A stretch of 64,000 nucleotides of DNA, from assembly GCF_048128805.1 (NCBI RefSeq), contig NC_136000.1:14726854-14790853 (forward strand), read 5' to 3'. The translations under genes were made by a program, and so were the position numbers. The notes under the pieces are model-generated. The model worked only from the letters and a program-made list of their open reading frames with translations, ran no database searches and had not been told where the DNA came from. Source of the DNA: Centroberyx gerrardi (Eukaryota; Chordata; Actinopteri; Beryciformes; Berycidae). Positions 1 to 13,921 of this stretch are shown here, one piece after another; position 1 is the stretch's first letter, and every line of letters starts with the position of its first letter.

Positions 1-1540
1 ACTTAGGCTGGGCCACCAATGTAGATTTAGCCTTTTTTTCAGCAAGACAAAAAGACTGATTTTTCACAAACACATTGCTGACTGGGGAACTAGGAAACGA
101 GCTCCGAGACCCTTTTGGAATTTAAATCCACCCCTCCCCCATGGACTGTTTGTACAACAGTGTTAGTTTTTTTTCCCACTTTGTGCATTTGTATGTATAA
201 CATTAATGCTGACTCTGGATGATTAAATGTATTGAAGTTGCAACGCTTGTTTCCAAGCTTTCATTTTAAACCTGATATTATGCTGTATAGTCAGGACAAC
301 TACAATTAAACCACATTAATAGACAATTAAGCTTTTTCATTGAGCGCATTTATATGGTAATTAGCCCACTTAAATAGAATAACATACCTGTTTCTCTGGT
401 GGAAAAAAAAAAAAAAGGCGTCATTACTCCTCATTTAACATGCTAAGTAAAGAGCCTAAGAACATGTTGAATTCACAATATACCAAGGAACTTTTATAAA
501 TATACTTTTATACTTATTATTATTATTATTATTATTATTATTGGCTATTTTTTTGAGTGAATTTTCAGTGAATTTCACTGCATACTTAGTTTGTTTAATG
601 TGTTGTCTAGGTATTGTATTGTTAACAGTAAAGAATCCCTTAAGTACACATGGATTTAGGTTATATAGAGCTGATTTTTTTGAAGGATTTTTTAAAGAAT
701 TGTTCTGTACACAGATGCAGTCCACTTGAAAAGCAACATCCAGTCATGCGATATTTTAAGACACAGTCGTTCTGATTTTAGAATAAAATTACACTTAATT
801 GCACTTTGTGGTTTCTATCTAGTGCCAGTATTCTAGAAAAATGCAAGATGGAACATGTGATTGGAATTCAATTCTCATCCAAACAATTTTACACCTTCAG
901 CTTTATCTGAATAAAAGCAAAGGAATTCACAAACTAATTGCACCATCTCAGTGAGTAGATGGGGTGGAGTAAAGCCATTGGTATTAAAAATAATGTTACA
1001 GGATATAACAGCTCAAAAAGGGGGAGGCGGGAAAAGAAGCCCGTGGTTGAGGTGTAGGAGACAGTGAAATCCTGTAAAACAGATCTCAAACCACTGCCAC
1101 TGAAAACTCATCGCTCTGCCTTCACTTGACATCCATCAAATTGAACTCAACTGTCTATAAAACTTTATTTTCTGCGAATAACACCCTCCAATATGAACAG
1201 TTTCTGTAAGTTTTTGTCTGCCAATTCCTGCAATATTACAGCGGCCCCAGGATATCCTGAAAACACAACTTTTAGACACTTTCACCTTTAATAATACATT
1301 TTGGCCTATCAATAAAAACTGTTCTTGTTATTTAAGCTCATTTTGTTGTGAGAATGCAGATGATCGTTTACCAGAGTTAGTTTGAACATGGCTACTTGAA
1401 TGTTACTGTCAACTCATTAGCACTAACATGAACTCAGTTGTATAATCCAAGTCTGCGTTGTCCTTGTTCTCTCAACTATGTTCTACTTAGACAAAGAAGA
1501 AGGTCATCTTAGGCAGGGGATGAAATATAGACCACATGCA
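1..1540. other. Gene-free left edge; possible distal 3' UTR of a plus-strand gene
   Basis: No splice-consistent coding exon is visible. The stretch is T-rich on the plus strand and carries three AATAAA hexamers (782-787, 910-915, 1311-1316). The first is followed by GT-rich sequence (about 805-815), the arrangement expected at a cleavage site. In human the next gene on this side is FOXB1, on the plus strand and convergent with ANXA2, so this could be the far 3' end of a foxb1 transcript. Nothing in the sequence proves that. Simple repeats: an A14 run near 402-416 and an (ATT)n tract at 512-541. Confidence 0.3.
512..541. repeat. (ATT)n microsatellite
   Basis: About ten perfect ATT units. The asparagine run in a minus-strand reading of this stretch comes from this repeat. 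Confidence 0.9.
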
Positions 1541-1680
1541 AAACCCCAATGTTGTAGTTTAATTAAAATAATTCATTAAAGTGGAGGCCCAAGGTAATTA
1601 GCATGTATAATTTATGATTTGCTTAATGCATTCAGGCAGTGGCCTCCGCAATAAACTCAACTTAACCTCAAGTAGGGAGC
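1541..1680. promoter_or_regulatory. Candidate conserved non-coding element
   Basis: Dense homeodomain-type cores (TAATTAGC, TTAATG, ATTAAA) sit in a non-repetitive, balanced-composition block flanked by ordinary AT-rich sequence. No open frame fits. The call is inferred from texture only; cross-species alignment would decide it. Confidence 0.25.
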
Positions 1681-4600
1681 TGAAACGGACAGGGTGCTGT
1701 TATTTACTATGTGTTTATTGTTTGGATATTTGTCAAGGGGAAGCGAGCGTTTCATAAAACCCTGGACGTTATCCGGCTTTCACTGCACACGAATGACTTA
1801 TTTGTTTATGAGTTTATCTTGTGGATTTATGCCCACTCATAACAAATGTTGTCAGATTTGTTGTGAGGGAAAGATATTGGGAATTGCCCTCACTATTCAG
1901 TTTTTTACTCATGTTCACTATTAGCTTGCTGGTCAGTAGTGTTGAGAATTGTTTGCTTGGATACCAGTTCCTCTGCTGACAGAATGAGGCCATGGACCAA
2001 CATGTACCACAAGGTAGCTAATCTTCTCTCAGACAACACGCTGTCAACACTGACTTTTAGAAGCAGCAAAATAATCGATGATAGACAAAACTTGCATTAA
2101 TTATACTCTGCAAATGTGTCAATGCTTGACAAGCCTTTGACATTTTGAAACATGACCAGTGGCTATATTTTCCTATTTCCTGCAAAGTTTTGATAAAACA
2201 ACAAAGTAAAACAAATATTTTCAGATGGTGTTGTGGACCATGGTAAACAGATTTATTTTAGCGGTAAATAGAGCAACGTGGCTGACTACTGATGGTTGAG
2301 AAAGGAGCTACTGAATGTAGTCCTTTTTTTTGAGCCAATGACTCAGAATTACCTAATGAAACCAGAGTTTAAAGCTTGCTAGTTTCTAACCAACTGGCAT
2401 CCAATTTAGGTTTCCAAATATGTATCCTGTCTACACTTAATATCAGACTAGACACAAATACAAAAATCTGCTGTTGGTGAATCTTATCTTATTTTATCAT
2501 GCTCATAAGATTTTGTCAAAGATAATCTTTGACATTTCTGTTTTATTGGACAGCATGAAAGATGATAATGCAAGAGACAGCATACAGTGTGGGGATGACA
2601 TGCTACATAACCACAGACCGAATTTGGATTTGCATTGTTTTGAGCACCTAGTGTGCAGCTTGGTCCACTGAGAGCCTAGAACACCCAGGGGTGAACAACT
2701 TACCATCATTTTATACTTGAATAGACCAGCTTTCCTCAGTGAAACCTTGTGATAAAGCAGCTCCTGTCCTCTCAGTGCACGGTGTCAGCATCAGAGTGTG
2801 GTAAAGTCATCAGTCATTATATGTGGATCCCAGGCTAAATACATCACTTGGCTGTGGCAAAGGGCAAAGGGCAGGTATAGTGGGCAGCTGGAGAGGCAGG
2901 GGAATGCAGCGGCATACAAGGCTGGCTCGGCCAAACACCCATGTGTGCATGAAATTAGAGTGTCAACATCTGATTCATGCTGCTGGGTGGTGACTGTGAA
3001 ACAAATTATGTCAGCGGGTGGCAGCAGCAAAATTCCACTGAGAAGCAGCAGATAGCTACGTGGATGTTACGGCGGGCCGTGGATTCTCTTTAATAGATTT
3101 TGATGAAACTGTTGACACCCAGCACATATTTTACCTCCTCAAAAAATAAGTAAAAAATTAGCTTTTAAGTATTGTGCTATCAGTGAATGCTTGATCTCCT
3201 CATACAGGATTTTCGTCAAGCCTCTAATGGAGGGTGCTGAAGATCAAATGGCCCTGATAAATGGGGTGATAATTGTTATTCAAGATAAGGATGCTTATTG
3301 TCACCAAAGGGTGTTAGTTAGGTAAGGTGCTAAAGAGAGGGTCCCCACTGACTGAAAACCACTTAACAGCTGAACATTTCATGACCAAAGAGATTACGTG
3401 TTTGCAACTTTATATAGTGATCTCCTAGAGGTTTGGTCTAATGTAATGTGAAGCGGACAAACAGTAAAAACATAAGCAGCTAATTTGATGGCAGATATTC
3501 TTTCAGTAGGTTCTTTTCAGTTTCAATATGCAGTGAAAATGACTGATATATTTTTCCAGGTACAATTAAAGAAAAGAAAAAAATGATGCAAGACAGCGCT
3601 GCCATTTTACATAGAAGGGTCCCTTCTTATTGGCTCCTGAGCTTGTGCAATGTTGGGCGGGTTGAGACAGAGTCAAGACAGACAACCATCCATCCATCAA
3701 ACTTCAGGCACCACACCTGTCAGCCTCCACCTTCAACCACACTCTGCTATTCATGCTACACTTGTATTACATTTAACATTACATATAATATATTACATCT
3801 TTTTAATTTCATTTTGAAGGTGGGTTTAGCAAATAATTGCCTAAAACTTAAGTTGCATTGATTTTGGACATTTAATGTTGTGTACAAGTGGGCTATACTG
3901 AGGATGTAGGCTACAATGGTATTCCCATGTGTTAATTGTTGAAAAATCTATTTTTATTTCGCTACATCTAATCTGGCATGCCTATGAAGGGTGTGTTCTG
4001 AGAACCAACAGCCTCTGCTCTGTCCCAGCTTGTCTTGTCACAACCAGTAGACTTACTCATTCAAAATACAATGATCTATTGCACTCGCAGTGTATTGGAT
4101 AATTTGTTTTCAATACTGTGTTCAAAGCAGTGCTACAGTCAGAGCTTGACCAAATGCTTGTTCATACAGAACCTTGGGTGTGTGTGGGAAGCCAAATCAA
4201 ACGCTCATACAAACAAGCCGCTTTAATGAAGGTACTTAACAGATTTGACACCACAATGTTTTTTGTTCTCAAGTGCTTTAGCTGTTAGGTGTTAGAACTG
4301 TAACAGATTCTGTGGGTTTTAGCAGCCTGCTATTTCCCCTTTTAAATGTGGGACGAAAAGCTAATTTATCACCTTTCCTTGGGATTGTATCGCGCCCTCT
4401 ACAACCATAAACTAACACTTGCGCGGGACTTCAAAGGTGCACTAGGTAGCAGAGGTGAGAAGAGGGCCCACGTCCACTGGGGGCCAGTTCCTTCCAGAGA
4501 TGAGATGGAGCTGATTAGCAGGAGTGTGCAGCGAGCCCCGTGGGGCAGCAGCTGGAGGAGCACTCCCCAAGGGAGCAGGCAGAGGTGTGAGTTTTGACAG

Positions 4601-5040
4601 CTTCTGTCTCTCCCCTCTGGATACTGCAGGGTCGGGGCACCCTCCGCGAGCCCGGGCTCCATGCTGGATAGGAAGTCAGCAGTAATTGCCATTCAGCCGG
4701 TGGGATAGAAACAGAGGCCACAATAACCAGCTAAGAACACACAGCCCGTTTCCTCTTTGTCTTGATGTGTTTGAGGAAGGATGCTACCTCCTTTCCAGCA
4801 GAACAAAGCTGCAATAAAGTTCTCACAATCAAATGCAATCTTGCAGAAGTTGTTGAGGAAGGCGTATCATTCAAGTCTAGCCAATTTACGCTGCGCACTT
4901 GGAACCTTTTTCCTATGCTGGGACTCTGTGAGGCCCAGATGGCTGCTTGTTATTGCATAACAAGGCTGCATTGTTTTGTTAATGTAACTTCATCTGTCTT
5001 TGATCTAATCTCATGTTGTCATGGCCAGTGTGAAAATCCC
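1681..5040. other. Intergenic, no gene seen
   Basis: The open frames are all under 100 codons, lack splice-consistent neighbours and show no recognisable domain. A GC-richer patch lies at 4430-4680, with no CpG island or coding signature. No mobile element was recognised. Confidence 0.6.
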
Positions 5041-5480
5041 CATTAAGTGCATGATCCAGCACTGTGCTCATTGTGATTGTGATAATCTCCTGCATTGAAA
5101 TTCCACTTTGTTTCTTTGTTTCTTTGTTAGTGAACACAATGTGAGGTTAATTAGCAGCCACTGGTAACCTCTGCGTTCCTGGATACTTCATCACAGCTGA
5201 AGTGTACTCTTCACTGGGAAACGGGGCTGCTGGCACTCACAAGACCTATTCCAAACACAAGGCCTCTGCCAGTCGAAAGCAAACAGAATACAAGCACAGC
5301 ACCGATTTAATCCCTTTCAGACTACACAGGCCCCAAAACTATCAACTGTAATTGTTTCTACATATTATTAATTGCTCTCATTGTTTCCCCGCTTGGATTG
5401 AGAACATACAGAGGAAGTTCCTATTAAACCAGCGTATCCATCATCATGATAAAGGAGGATAAGGTTGCAGTGATCAACTT
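5041..5480. promoter_or_regulatory. Candidate conserved non-coding element
   Basis: A non-repetitive block with a TTAATTAGCAG core near 5148, and TAATTG and ATTAATTG motifs near 5349-5375. The balanced composition resembles vertebrate developmental enhancers. No coding frame. Texture-based inference only. Confidence 0.25.
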
Positions 5481-7198
5481 TATCAAGCGTCAAAAGGTTT
5501 CAGTGTGGCCATTATCCAAGCCAAGGTGTCACAGTATGATTTTGTTCTCTATTCCTTCTTTGGTGTAGAAGCTCTCCGCACAGTGCATTTATCTGCAATA
5601 TTGCCCTTCCGCCACTTCAGATCTCCCAATTCCCTGGTGGTCTAATTTATGTTAAGTCACAAACCTCCCCTATGGCTGTTTTGAAATGTTCAGAATGGAG
5701 ACTGTGTGCTCCAGGTTTATGCCAGCACCACAATCCCCTGTGTAATTGTTCTCTATGGGAAAGCACATCTCAGTGAAACCATCTGCAAGTCCATGGGGCA
5801 GTTTCCTAAGAATGAGTGGACTTCTTAGGGGGTTCCACTGCAATCCAGTTTCTCTTGTGAAGCAAGTAATTAATTCAAATCTCAGGAAGTCAATAGCTGC
5901 CTGGATCAGAGGCACGCAGCACACAGCTGCTGATACCTTAGGTCTTCTCAGGAAGTCACCAAACAAAAAGGTTACAATGGGCGCGCGCAACCATACAGGG
6001 TTCAGATAACACACATTTAAAATTGTGATTTTGTGTACTTTTATCATAAGTTGCGCAGTTGATTAATCCAAATTTTGTATACTTGCAATAGATGATGAGA
6101 ACTAGTGATACGCCTGGGAAATGGCATTCTTTGTGAATGATGTAATATGCATTTATTAAACAAGCACTCAAGGTCCTGTGGTTCCTCTAGCTATAATTAT
6201 TTTATCTCCCACTGATTATTTTTTCTTGAAATGAAAGAACAAGAAAGTAACACAAAACAGTAACACACTTAATATCTTACCTTTATGGAAAATACTGATT
6301 TTACTTCAACATCATCTTCATCTTCTTCATATATAAGGGCAAAAATCATCCACAGCAAAGGCCCAGCATGTGTGGCAAAGAGTTTTAGTGATGATGCATT
6401 GAAAAAGTGATGTTCTTCTCATTTTTTACTCATGAATTTTTTTAGGTCATTAAATTCATTAGCAAATGCACAAAATGATGAAATATGATGAAAGAGACGG
6501 CACAGCACTTTAAGAACCACAAATGAACACTTGCTTGCCGCATCCATCTTTTCTGTGAACTGTTAAGTAGAGCAGAGAAGAATCATCCACTCCGAATTAT
6601 TTCTTCTTTAAGTTGACTGGCGATGCTTTATTTCCACTGTATTTGTGATTATGGGACCATTTCAAGAGAGACACTTGAAGGCGCTGGACTGTGAGAGCAG
6701 TTTGTCCATTTCAGGCATGAGATCAAACTGGAGATCTCGCCGTCTCTCCCACTTGACAGACAGGTGCATGGTCTGTGTGGTACAGGGAGAGGAGCAGGCG
6801 GACAGCGCTCGGCAGGAGAGGAGAGCTGGGTGTGTGGGGGGAGAAAAGCTCTGATTCACTGGCAGTAAAGTTCCCTCTCCCCTTCCTCTTAGACTGGGCT
6901 GGGTTGGGCTAAATGCCTCGCCGGGCTGCTCCCTACAGCTCATTGTTATCCAGCCCATGGAGAAAGCCACTGCTGTGCTTCCAGCCTGTCTTTGACAACA
7001 AGTGTAAATAAGGATCTAAATAACAAACAGAGGAATGCAAGCCTGTGTGTCGCAGTGAGCTTCACAGGGCTCCGCTCAGCCCTACGCTGGCCACCTTAAT
7101 GACTCTGTCAAAGGGAGCGTGCAATGGTCGGCTAATTTCTTTTCTTTGGCATCATTAGATGGCACTGTAGTGGACAAATGAAAAGCAGGGGCAGAGTG

Positions 7199-7241
<43 letters not shown>

Positions 7242-7440
7242 GAGGGTTGCTACTGGCTCTGGCCTCGCTGTGCAGGCCAAAGTCCAAAGAATGGGTCAGA
7301 AAAATAACCACAAGTAAAAATCTCTTTTAGAAGTGAGGTAGTGTCTGCAAATGTGTTATACATTATACATTGTGTTAATATTTTGATAAAAACCTGATTT
7401 TGCAATGTGTAATTCTGTTTTCTTTAAATATTTCCTTTCC
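5481..7440. other. Intergenic, no gene seen
   Basis: No gene or recognisable transposon. A (TG)n tract lies at 7203-7239. A CTCF-like string (CATTAGATGGCACTG) lies near 7153-7168. Confidence 0.55.
7203..7239. repeat. (TG)n microsatellite
   Basis: About 18 perfect TG dinucleotides. Confidence 0.95.
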
Positions 7441-7600
7441 AACACTGCAGCATGTTAATATGATGTTTATTCATACCAGTTAGCTGACATCTTGCGAACG
7501 CGGCCTGATCTTGATCACGGCAGGATGATTGACATCGTCTCTGGGCCCTGCAGCGGTGAATGAATTACAAGCCTTATTTCCAATGCACATATTAAGTATC
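7441..7600. promoter_or_regulatory. Candidate conserved non-coding element
   Basis: Non-repetitive sequence with a TGATTGACA-type motif (about 7526-7534) and a TGAATTACAAG motif near 7560. No coding potential. CNE-like by texture only. Confidence 0.22.
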
Positions 7601-10600
7601 TCAAGTAAGTATGTGTGAAGCAAATGTATGTACAGTGTAAGGGTCATGCTAGATTCACAGGGTTGTCAGACATTTCATACTTAAATACAGGACTGGGAAA
7701 AGAGTGGCGTGACAAGTGCTTGCAAAGTGCAAAAAGCTGTTCCTGCTGTTGTCAGTGGAAGAGCAGCAACTATTAACTCCACACTCATTTTCGAAGCTTC
7801 ATAAATAGTCATTATTGATGTTTCTCATGAGAGGAAGATAAACATTTTTGTCTGCCTATGATTTTCTGACTGACTAAATCCCCACGGTGTCACCCAAGTG
7901 TACTTCCACTTGACCTTTGACAATCGGTAGCCCTGCTTCTTACTGCATGGAGTGTGTGTTGTGCAGCTTGATTGAGGACCCTTGAGCATATAGCCGAGCT
8001 ATGAGTCTGCCTCCTCCTAACACCCTCTCTGGTTGGCTAGACTGATGTGCAGGGCTGGAAAGGGCTTGCCCTGGTGGCCACAAATCAGTGGGGAAAGCAA
8101 GCCCGTATCTTCAAAGGGTGGGCTTCCCCCCGTGATTTACAGCCCCCACAGAGACAAAGTTAGGCACGGCCACTGTCTCTGCACCTGGGCCTTTATCAAG
8201 CAGCCAGGATGAGCTCTTTGCAGAAGACATTCAAATGTACAAGGAGCAGATTAGGCTGACTCAATCTTCTTTTGCTTGGAGGAAAAAAAAAGAGAAAGAG
8301 AACCGGCTGACTTCAAAAAGACCTCTTTCCCTCTGCTTCTTGAATGACTGAAAGGGTTTGGGAATAAAAACAGCCTTGTGTATTCAAAGTGCTAATTCAC
8401 AACTTATTCCTCTAATACACTCATGAAGCACTTTTAATTGTGTTAGTTCGCATTCCAAAGACATGTTTGTAGCTTTTAATTGGAGGTCTCTTTGAAATCA
8501 TTGAAATGTATGACTTGTGGGGCCAACTTAAACAGTTCTCATGTGCTTGGCTGGTAGGCTGGCTGCTTTTCATTCCCAGGCCTGGGTGGCACTACTGAAG
8601 GACTCAGCACAATCAAATATAGGCTATTAGAATGAAAGTGTCCCTGAAACTATTCTTAGTCATCATATAGATGATGGGGGTGCTGTTGTATCATCATCAT
8701 CTTCATTACCATTTTTTATATTTGGGCATGTTTCTGAAAGAAGAGTTTCAGTGATTATGGGAGGTGCCAGAAGATTCTATGGTTTGTCAACAACAAATAA
8801 CTGTCTTACAGCTTTTGTGAATGAGATGCAACAGAGAAGTTGGCCTAATGTCAGAACTAGAGACAAGTGTACTGTATAATTATATTTTCTAATTTCTGCC
8901 AAATGGTTGGCATTAAACTATTGCACTTTTCAACATTGTTATACAGGAATAAAGAAGTTCCAGGAGAATGATTATTGTGATTATTATGATTATTCTTATT
9001 ATAGCTTTATTTTATTTTACTTTGGATTATTCTAATGTTCAGTGTGAACTCTTTTCTATACAGTATGTTCAATGAAAACTGGGTGGGTTGGGGATGGGGG
9101 GGCTGGAGGGGGGGCACGGCATATTTCTCTGTCAATCTTCACACATGTTCACAGTGTTCAATACACTTTGGCAACCTCTACAGGTCTCAGTTACTTTTCC
9201 CAGATAAACTATGGACTTCTTTCTCCCTGAATGAATTCTTTCTTAAGCCATTCTGCCTTCCTCTCCTGAATCATCCTTTAATCCAGAGAAAGGCCCAAGA
9301 GCTGGCTGTCATTTAATGCTGCCACTGCCAGGACTCTTAGCTTAAATAAAGTCAGTGTAGCATGAATCTAATTCTGTGGATGTATGGCCTGGGCTGGTGA
9401 ATGTTGCGTCTGGAGAGCCAGTCCTCCTCAAAACCTCCGTGCGAATGCCTGGCGACTGCACAGTTACCCACAGTGAAAGGACCACCCACTTAGGGTTGAG
9501 AGGGGATTTGAAGCTTCCCTGCCTGTTCATTCCTTTAGAGGCCTTTCTGAGACTGTTTGCAGCTCATCCAATTGTGTCACTCTTAACATTACTCTATAGC
9601 TTTTCCGAAGCTAGCCCCAACTGTCAATCTTTCTTTTAGGATGAAATCCATGTCTATGTTGGTACATCTCGATGGATTTCCTTACAACACAAAGTATACT
9701 TTATGGGATCGTGTCAATAGTGAAGTTCATAACAAACAGAGGCAAGTCAAACATTGATTATATTCTCTCGGCTGTCTTTTTTTTCAGCACAGCACGTATG
9801 CAGAACACAAATACAAATTGTACAAATTATTTTATGATACATCTGTTTGTTCAGAAATTACACGATACAGTACTGTACATACTGTTGTCATCAGTGCCAA
9901 CAATAGAGGCAGAATTGGGCTTGATGTGAATCACTACAGAAAGAGTAGAAAATTAATATATTCAAAAATTAAGTAAAAAATAATATATTGTTTACTGTAT
10001 CCCTGCCCACAAAAAAGTAGCTCACTTAGCCAGAAACCTCAACATAAGTGTTGAAATGGACTGAGCTATTTTCTCAATTACCCAGTTCGGACCTCGACCC
10101 TCCATAAAGAATGTCCCAGGGCTTCTCTCTATGCTTTTGCCAGTTTTCTTTGAGGTCTTGTATATTTGGATTTCCCGCTTCAGTGCTCCACCCCAACATG
10201 TTCATTCCCAACTGCCCATCTCCATTTACAACCTGTTTTTATCAACTTTTTTCACAAAGCACAACAAAACAGGGGGAGGGGAGCCTCCCTGCTTGTGGGG
10301 GCTAACACTGCTAGGAACATTGTCCATGAACTTCTCCTCATCTCCATCCCCCAGTGTTATAGACAAACAATCCTTTCCATATGCAGTGGAAAGGGTCATG
10401 GCGTTAACAGAAGGAGGAATGCTTTGGGGAGAAAATATTGTTCAGCAATGACACAGAAGTAATTTGGGTCTCACTGAGTGATTTCATCAGGGCCTTTTGT
10501 CGCCTCAAAATGTTTGACCCAGAGGTCCCTGTCAGCCCTGTTGTTAATGGGAGCCAGAGCAGAGTGACAGCCCCAGAAAGTAAAACATTTTACAACTAAT

Positions 10601-11606
10601 AGTGGGCCTCCGGAGGCTTAGGCATAAATATTTAAGCTCTTCTCTCTTGTCCCAAATACTGGGGGGTCTCCATGGTGCATTTATCTATAATGCAAGAAAA
10701 AGAGCAAATATATCCGCTGGATGCTACTATACCGGCTTGTTGGCAAACTGTCTTTTTTCTCAGAAGTAAGAGTTATTAGACGGAAAAAGAGTGCAAGTTA
10801 ACTAAAAGGCTTAAGTGTTTTTTTTTTCTTTTAGCAGGATAGCTCCTATTGTAACAGTGTATTATTATTAACCCACATCAAGCCTCACCAGACTGCATAA
10901 CCAAAGATATTAACTTTTAAAAAACTATCATCAATGAGTTCTATGAAGAATTTCTCTCATTTCCCTAACATGATAGTCAGAGCATGAAGAAAAGGTACTA
11001 GCTTTGGCCTATTTCTCAAAGTAAACTTAATTATATAGGCTATGTGGCTTGTGAAGGTGGTCTGACGTGCCTTGAATGATGGTCTTCACAAACAAAGCTG
11101 CTACACAAGCCATCGAATTATCTCTGTCAAACTTTGGCGTAATCTGAGCTGATCCTCTTAAAAATATTTAAATGAAAACATTTGCACATCAATGGGCTCC
11201 ATGGCAACGCTGTGTGTATTCTTCTTTGGGGTGCCTCTTTAACACTGAGCTTTAGAAAAGCACATCTCTTCTGTTGTGTTGACAAACAACAAAACAAACA
11301 ATCTTAAATGGAGGAGCTGAAGCTTTTCACATCATTGATGGATAGAGGAATCTGAAAGGCAGAAGGAACTAGAGTTGAATGAACACTCAAGCTTGAGACG
11401 TTGGTAATTATATGATTGGTACTTGGGGTATGGTGTTATATATGGGTTATAACCGAAGTGAGAACATTTTGAATAAGATGATCAAGGTTGTGAAAGTGAA
11501 CGTAATGCTGAGCTATTCACAAGTATTCACTGAGCTGCTTCATCAGTAGTTTATAGTTGCATATTAAGGCCCATGCTGCTCTCTGTATTGAGTCCTGTGA
11601 GGAACA

Positions 11607-11622
11607 ACTCTCCCCCTAGTGG
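11607..11622 (-). promoter_or_regulatory. Candidate CTCF-binding motif
   Basis: The minus strand reads CCACTAGGGGGAGAGT, which matches the first 11 bases of the vertebrate CTCF core (CCASYAGRGGGCRSYR) and diverges after them. Single motif, no occupancy data. Confidence 0.3.
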
Positions 11623-13883
11623 CAGAAAATAAAACGCCTGCATGAACTCAGTATCTCCCTGTGCAGGTTTGAGTCCTCTAGGAGGAACCCAAACAGTTAA
11701 GATGGTTTCTGAATACATTATAACATAAACTCAGGCATTTTTGTTGGTGCAACTGTTGCAACAAAATGTGATTATGTTTGTGAAAATAATAGTGCTTCCG
11801 TGGTACTTCCTCTGCATTCTGGGAAATAGGCTATGTATTAATATTGCTTGTGGCTTAATTGGGTTTTGGAGGGTAGATTAATTAATTTGTGGCTAATAGG
11901 CACAAACATGAGAAAACAAACTTCTTTACTTTAAGCTCAGGCTGTACATGGCATCTAAGTAAGTAATGTAAATTATGCAGATTGTGTTGATTATTCTGAC
12001 AAAGAGGTTTTGTAAGAGGTGCTTTAAAAGATTAGTCCTTCCTGGCATTTTATCAATTGTACATTTCCATAAATAAGTTATGCTGCAGATTTCAGCTTTT
12101 ATTCTGCATTGCTCAAACAAATATTATGTAGTGAGTCATTACATGGGATGTTTATGAGTGAACTAATATCATCCAAATGGACCCTTTTACATATGCCATA
12201 GTATGTAGTATGTGTACAGTTAGTACACACTTACTTAGTACACAGTTAGTAACTTGTAATCTTTATAGTAATCTTTAAATCATTTTATTTACTTGGAGTG
12301 CCAAAACTGTATTTTATGCTTGTGTAAAATTCATATTTTAACAGACTTTCAGATAAGACAACACAATGTTTTTTAAAGCAGATAATTATTCTTCTCTGTC
12401 CCTGAACTGTGATATTCAAACTTAAAATCTGCAGTTGTATCTGCAGTTGTTCGAGAAGAAAGTGGATCTCTGATGCAACACAGAACACATATGGGGTTCA
12501 GCTCGGCCTTGTAACTCTGTTGCAATCCATGCCTGCAAACTGATAGCTTACAGAAATAGAGCCCCCCTGGTCCTCAGCATAAAATGTGCTTTAATCAGCA
12601 GAACATCAATTAACAATTGGAAAGAAAATGTCACCTTGCCGTTTCAGGGAGAGGGGTTCTCCCCTCAAGCTTTCATCTGCAAAACCTTTGAATTCTTTCT
12701 TATGGAAATTTGCTGATAGTACTGCGTGCTATACCAGTTTTCAGTTACTGAAGATGTTAACTTCATTTTACAAAGTTTTAAAGCTCAACAAAGCAATTGA
12801 AGGGGAGCAACAGCAAATTTCAGCACTCAAATGTTTTTCCTATGCCCCTGTTAACCCTAGTTTGTTAACCCGAGTTTTGTATTAGGAAATATTAGACAGA
12901 ACTAAGACAACCCTAAGAATGAATGAAAAGATGGACTAGGTTCGGACTAGGTTCTTTTTTTGGGATCTCAATTAATTTTATGATTTAACTGTAAAATATC
13001 TGTAAAAAATCTTCACATTGCTCAAACAAACATTCAATATGTCAGTCTCCAATTAATTGCCTATTGAGGCAGCTGTGTGTCTTTATGACTCTACAAATTA
13101 GGGGATTGATCCTGGTTCTCTGGTTTCTGATTTTGGAAGAGAGTTGATCATGTTCACAAACACTGATTAACTATCTTAGACCACTGCATGCACTTTGTCT
13201 GAAGATTTGGTCCAAATAATGGTATTGCGCCGCACACCTGCAAAGCAGCATGGATATCAGCCTATGCTGAAGCCGGGGCTCTGCAGCATAAATCAGCCAA
13301 GTCCTGCCCATGTGATAATTCTCCAAAGTTAAACAGCCATAAAAGGCTTGAGAACTCTGACCTTCACAATCTAACTAAGCAAGAGAAGCCAATGATGTGG
13401 AACAGACCCATCGCACCACTCAGATGATGATAAACTATGCTCCAGCTTTGCTAAAAAATAACTGTATGTCTTCGATGACATATATAGCGCCAGCATTTCA
13501 ATACGATCCCAATTTATTTTGCACTAAAATGGTTTATTGTCGGCTATAAAGCATATGCAGCAAGAGGCGGAAGGACGAGGCAGCTTCAGTGCAGCGAGTG
13601 TCTCAAAGGCACATTGTTCTCTGTGCAGCTCAAGAGCACATCTCAGTGATGTGCCTCAGCTCCTCGAGAAGGCCGTAAAAACTATCAAAACTTATAAACC
13701 TTATCATTAGTGTGCCTCTTGTCACTCATTCCTGCTACATTACTCACAACTAGCTGTTTTCGTTAGACTACTTTCTACAAACTTATGTAAAACTTCTATC
13801 ATGAGCAGGAATTTTGGCACAACAAAAAATAATTTGATCTCATAAGAAGCATTTTATATCCCCCCCACCACCCCACCCCCTCC

Positions 13884-13921
13884 ACCACACACACACACAC
13901 ACACAACCACACACACACACA
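13884..13921. repeat. (AC)n microsatellite
   Basis: Two AC runs separated by an AACC interruption, preceded by a C-rich stretch. Confidence 0.9.
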
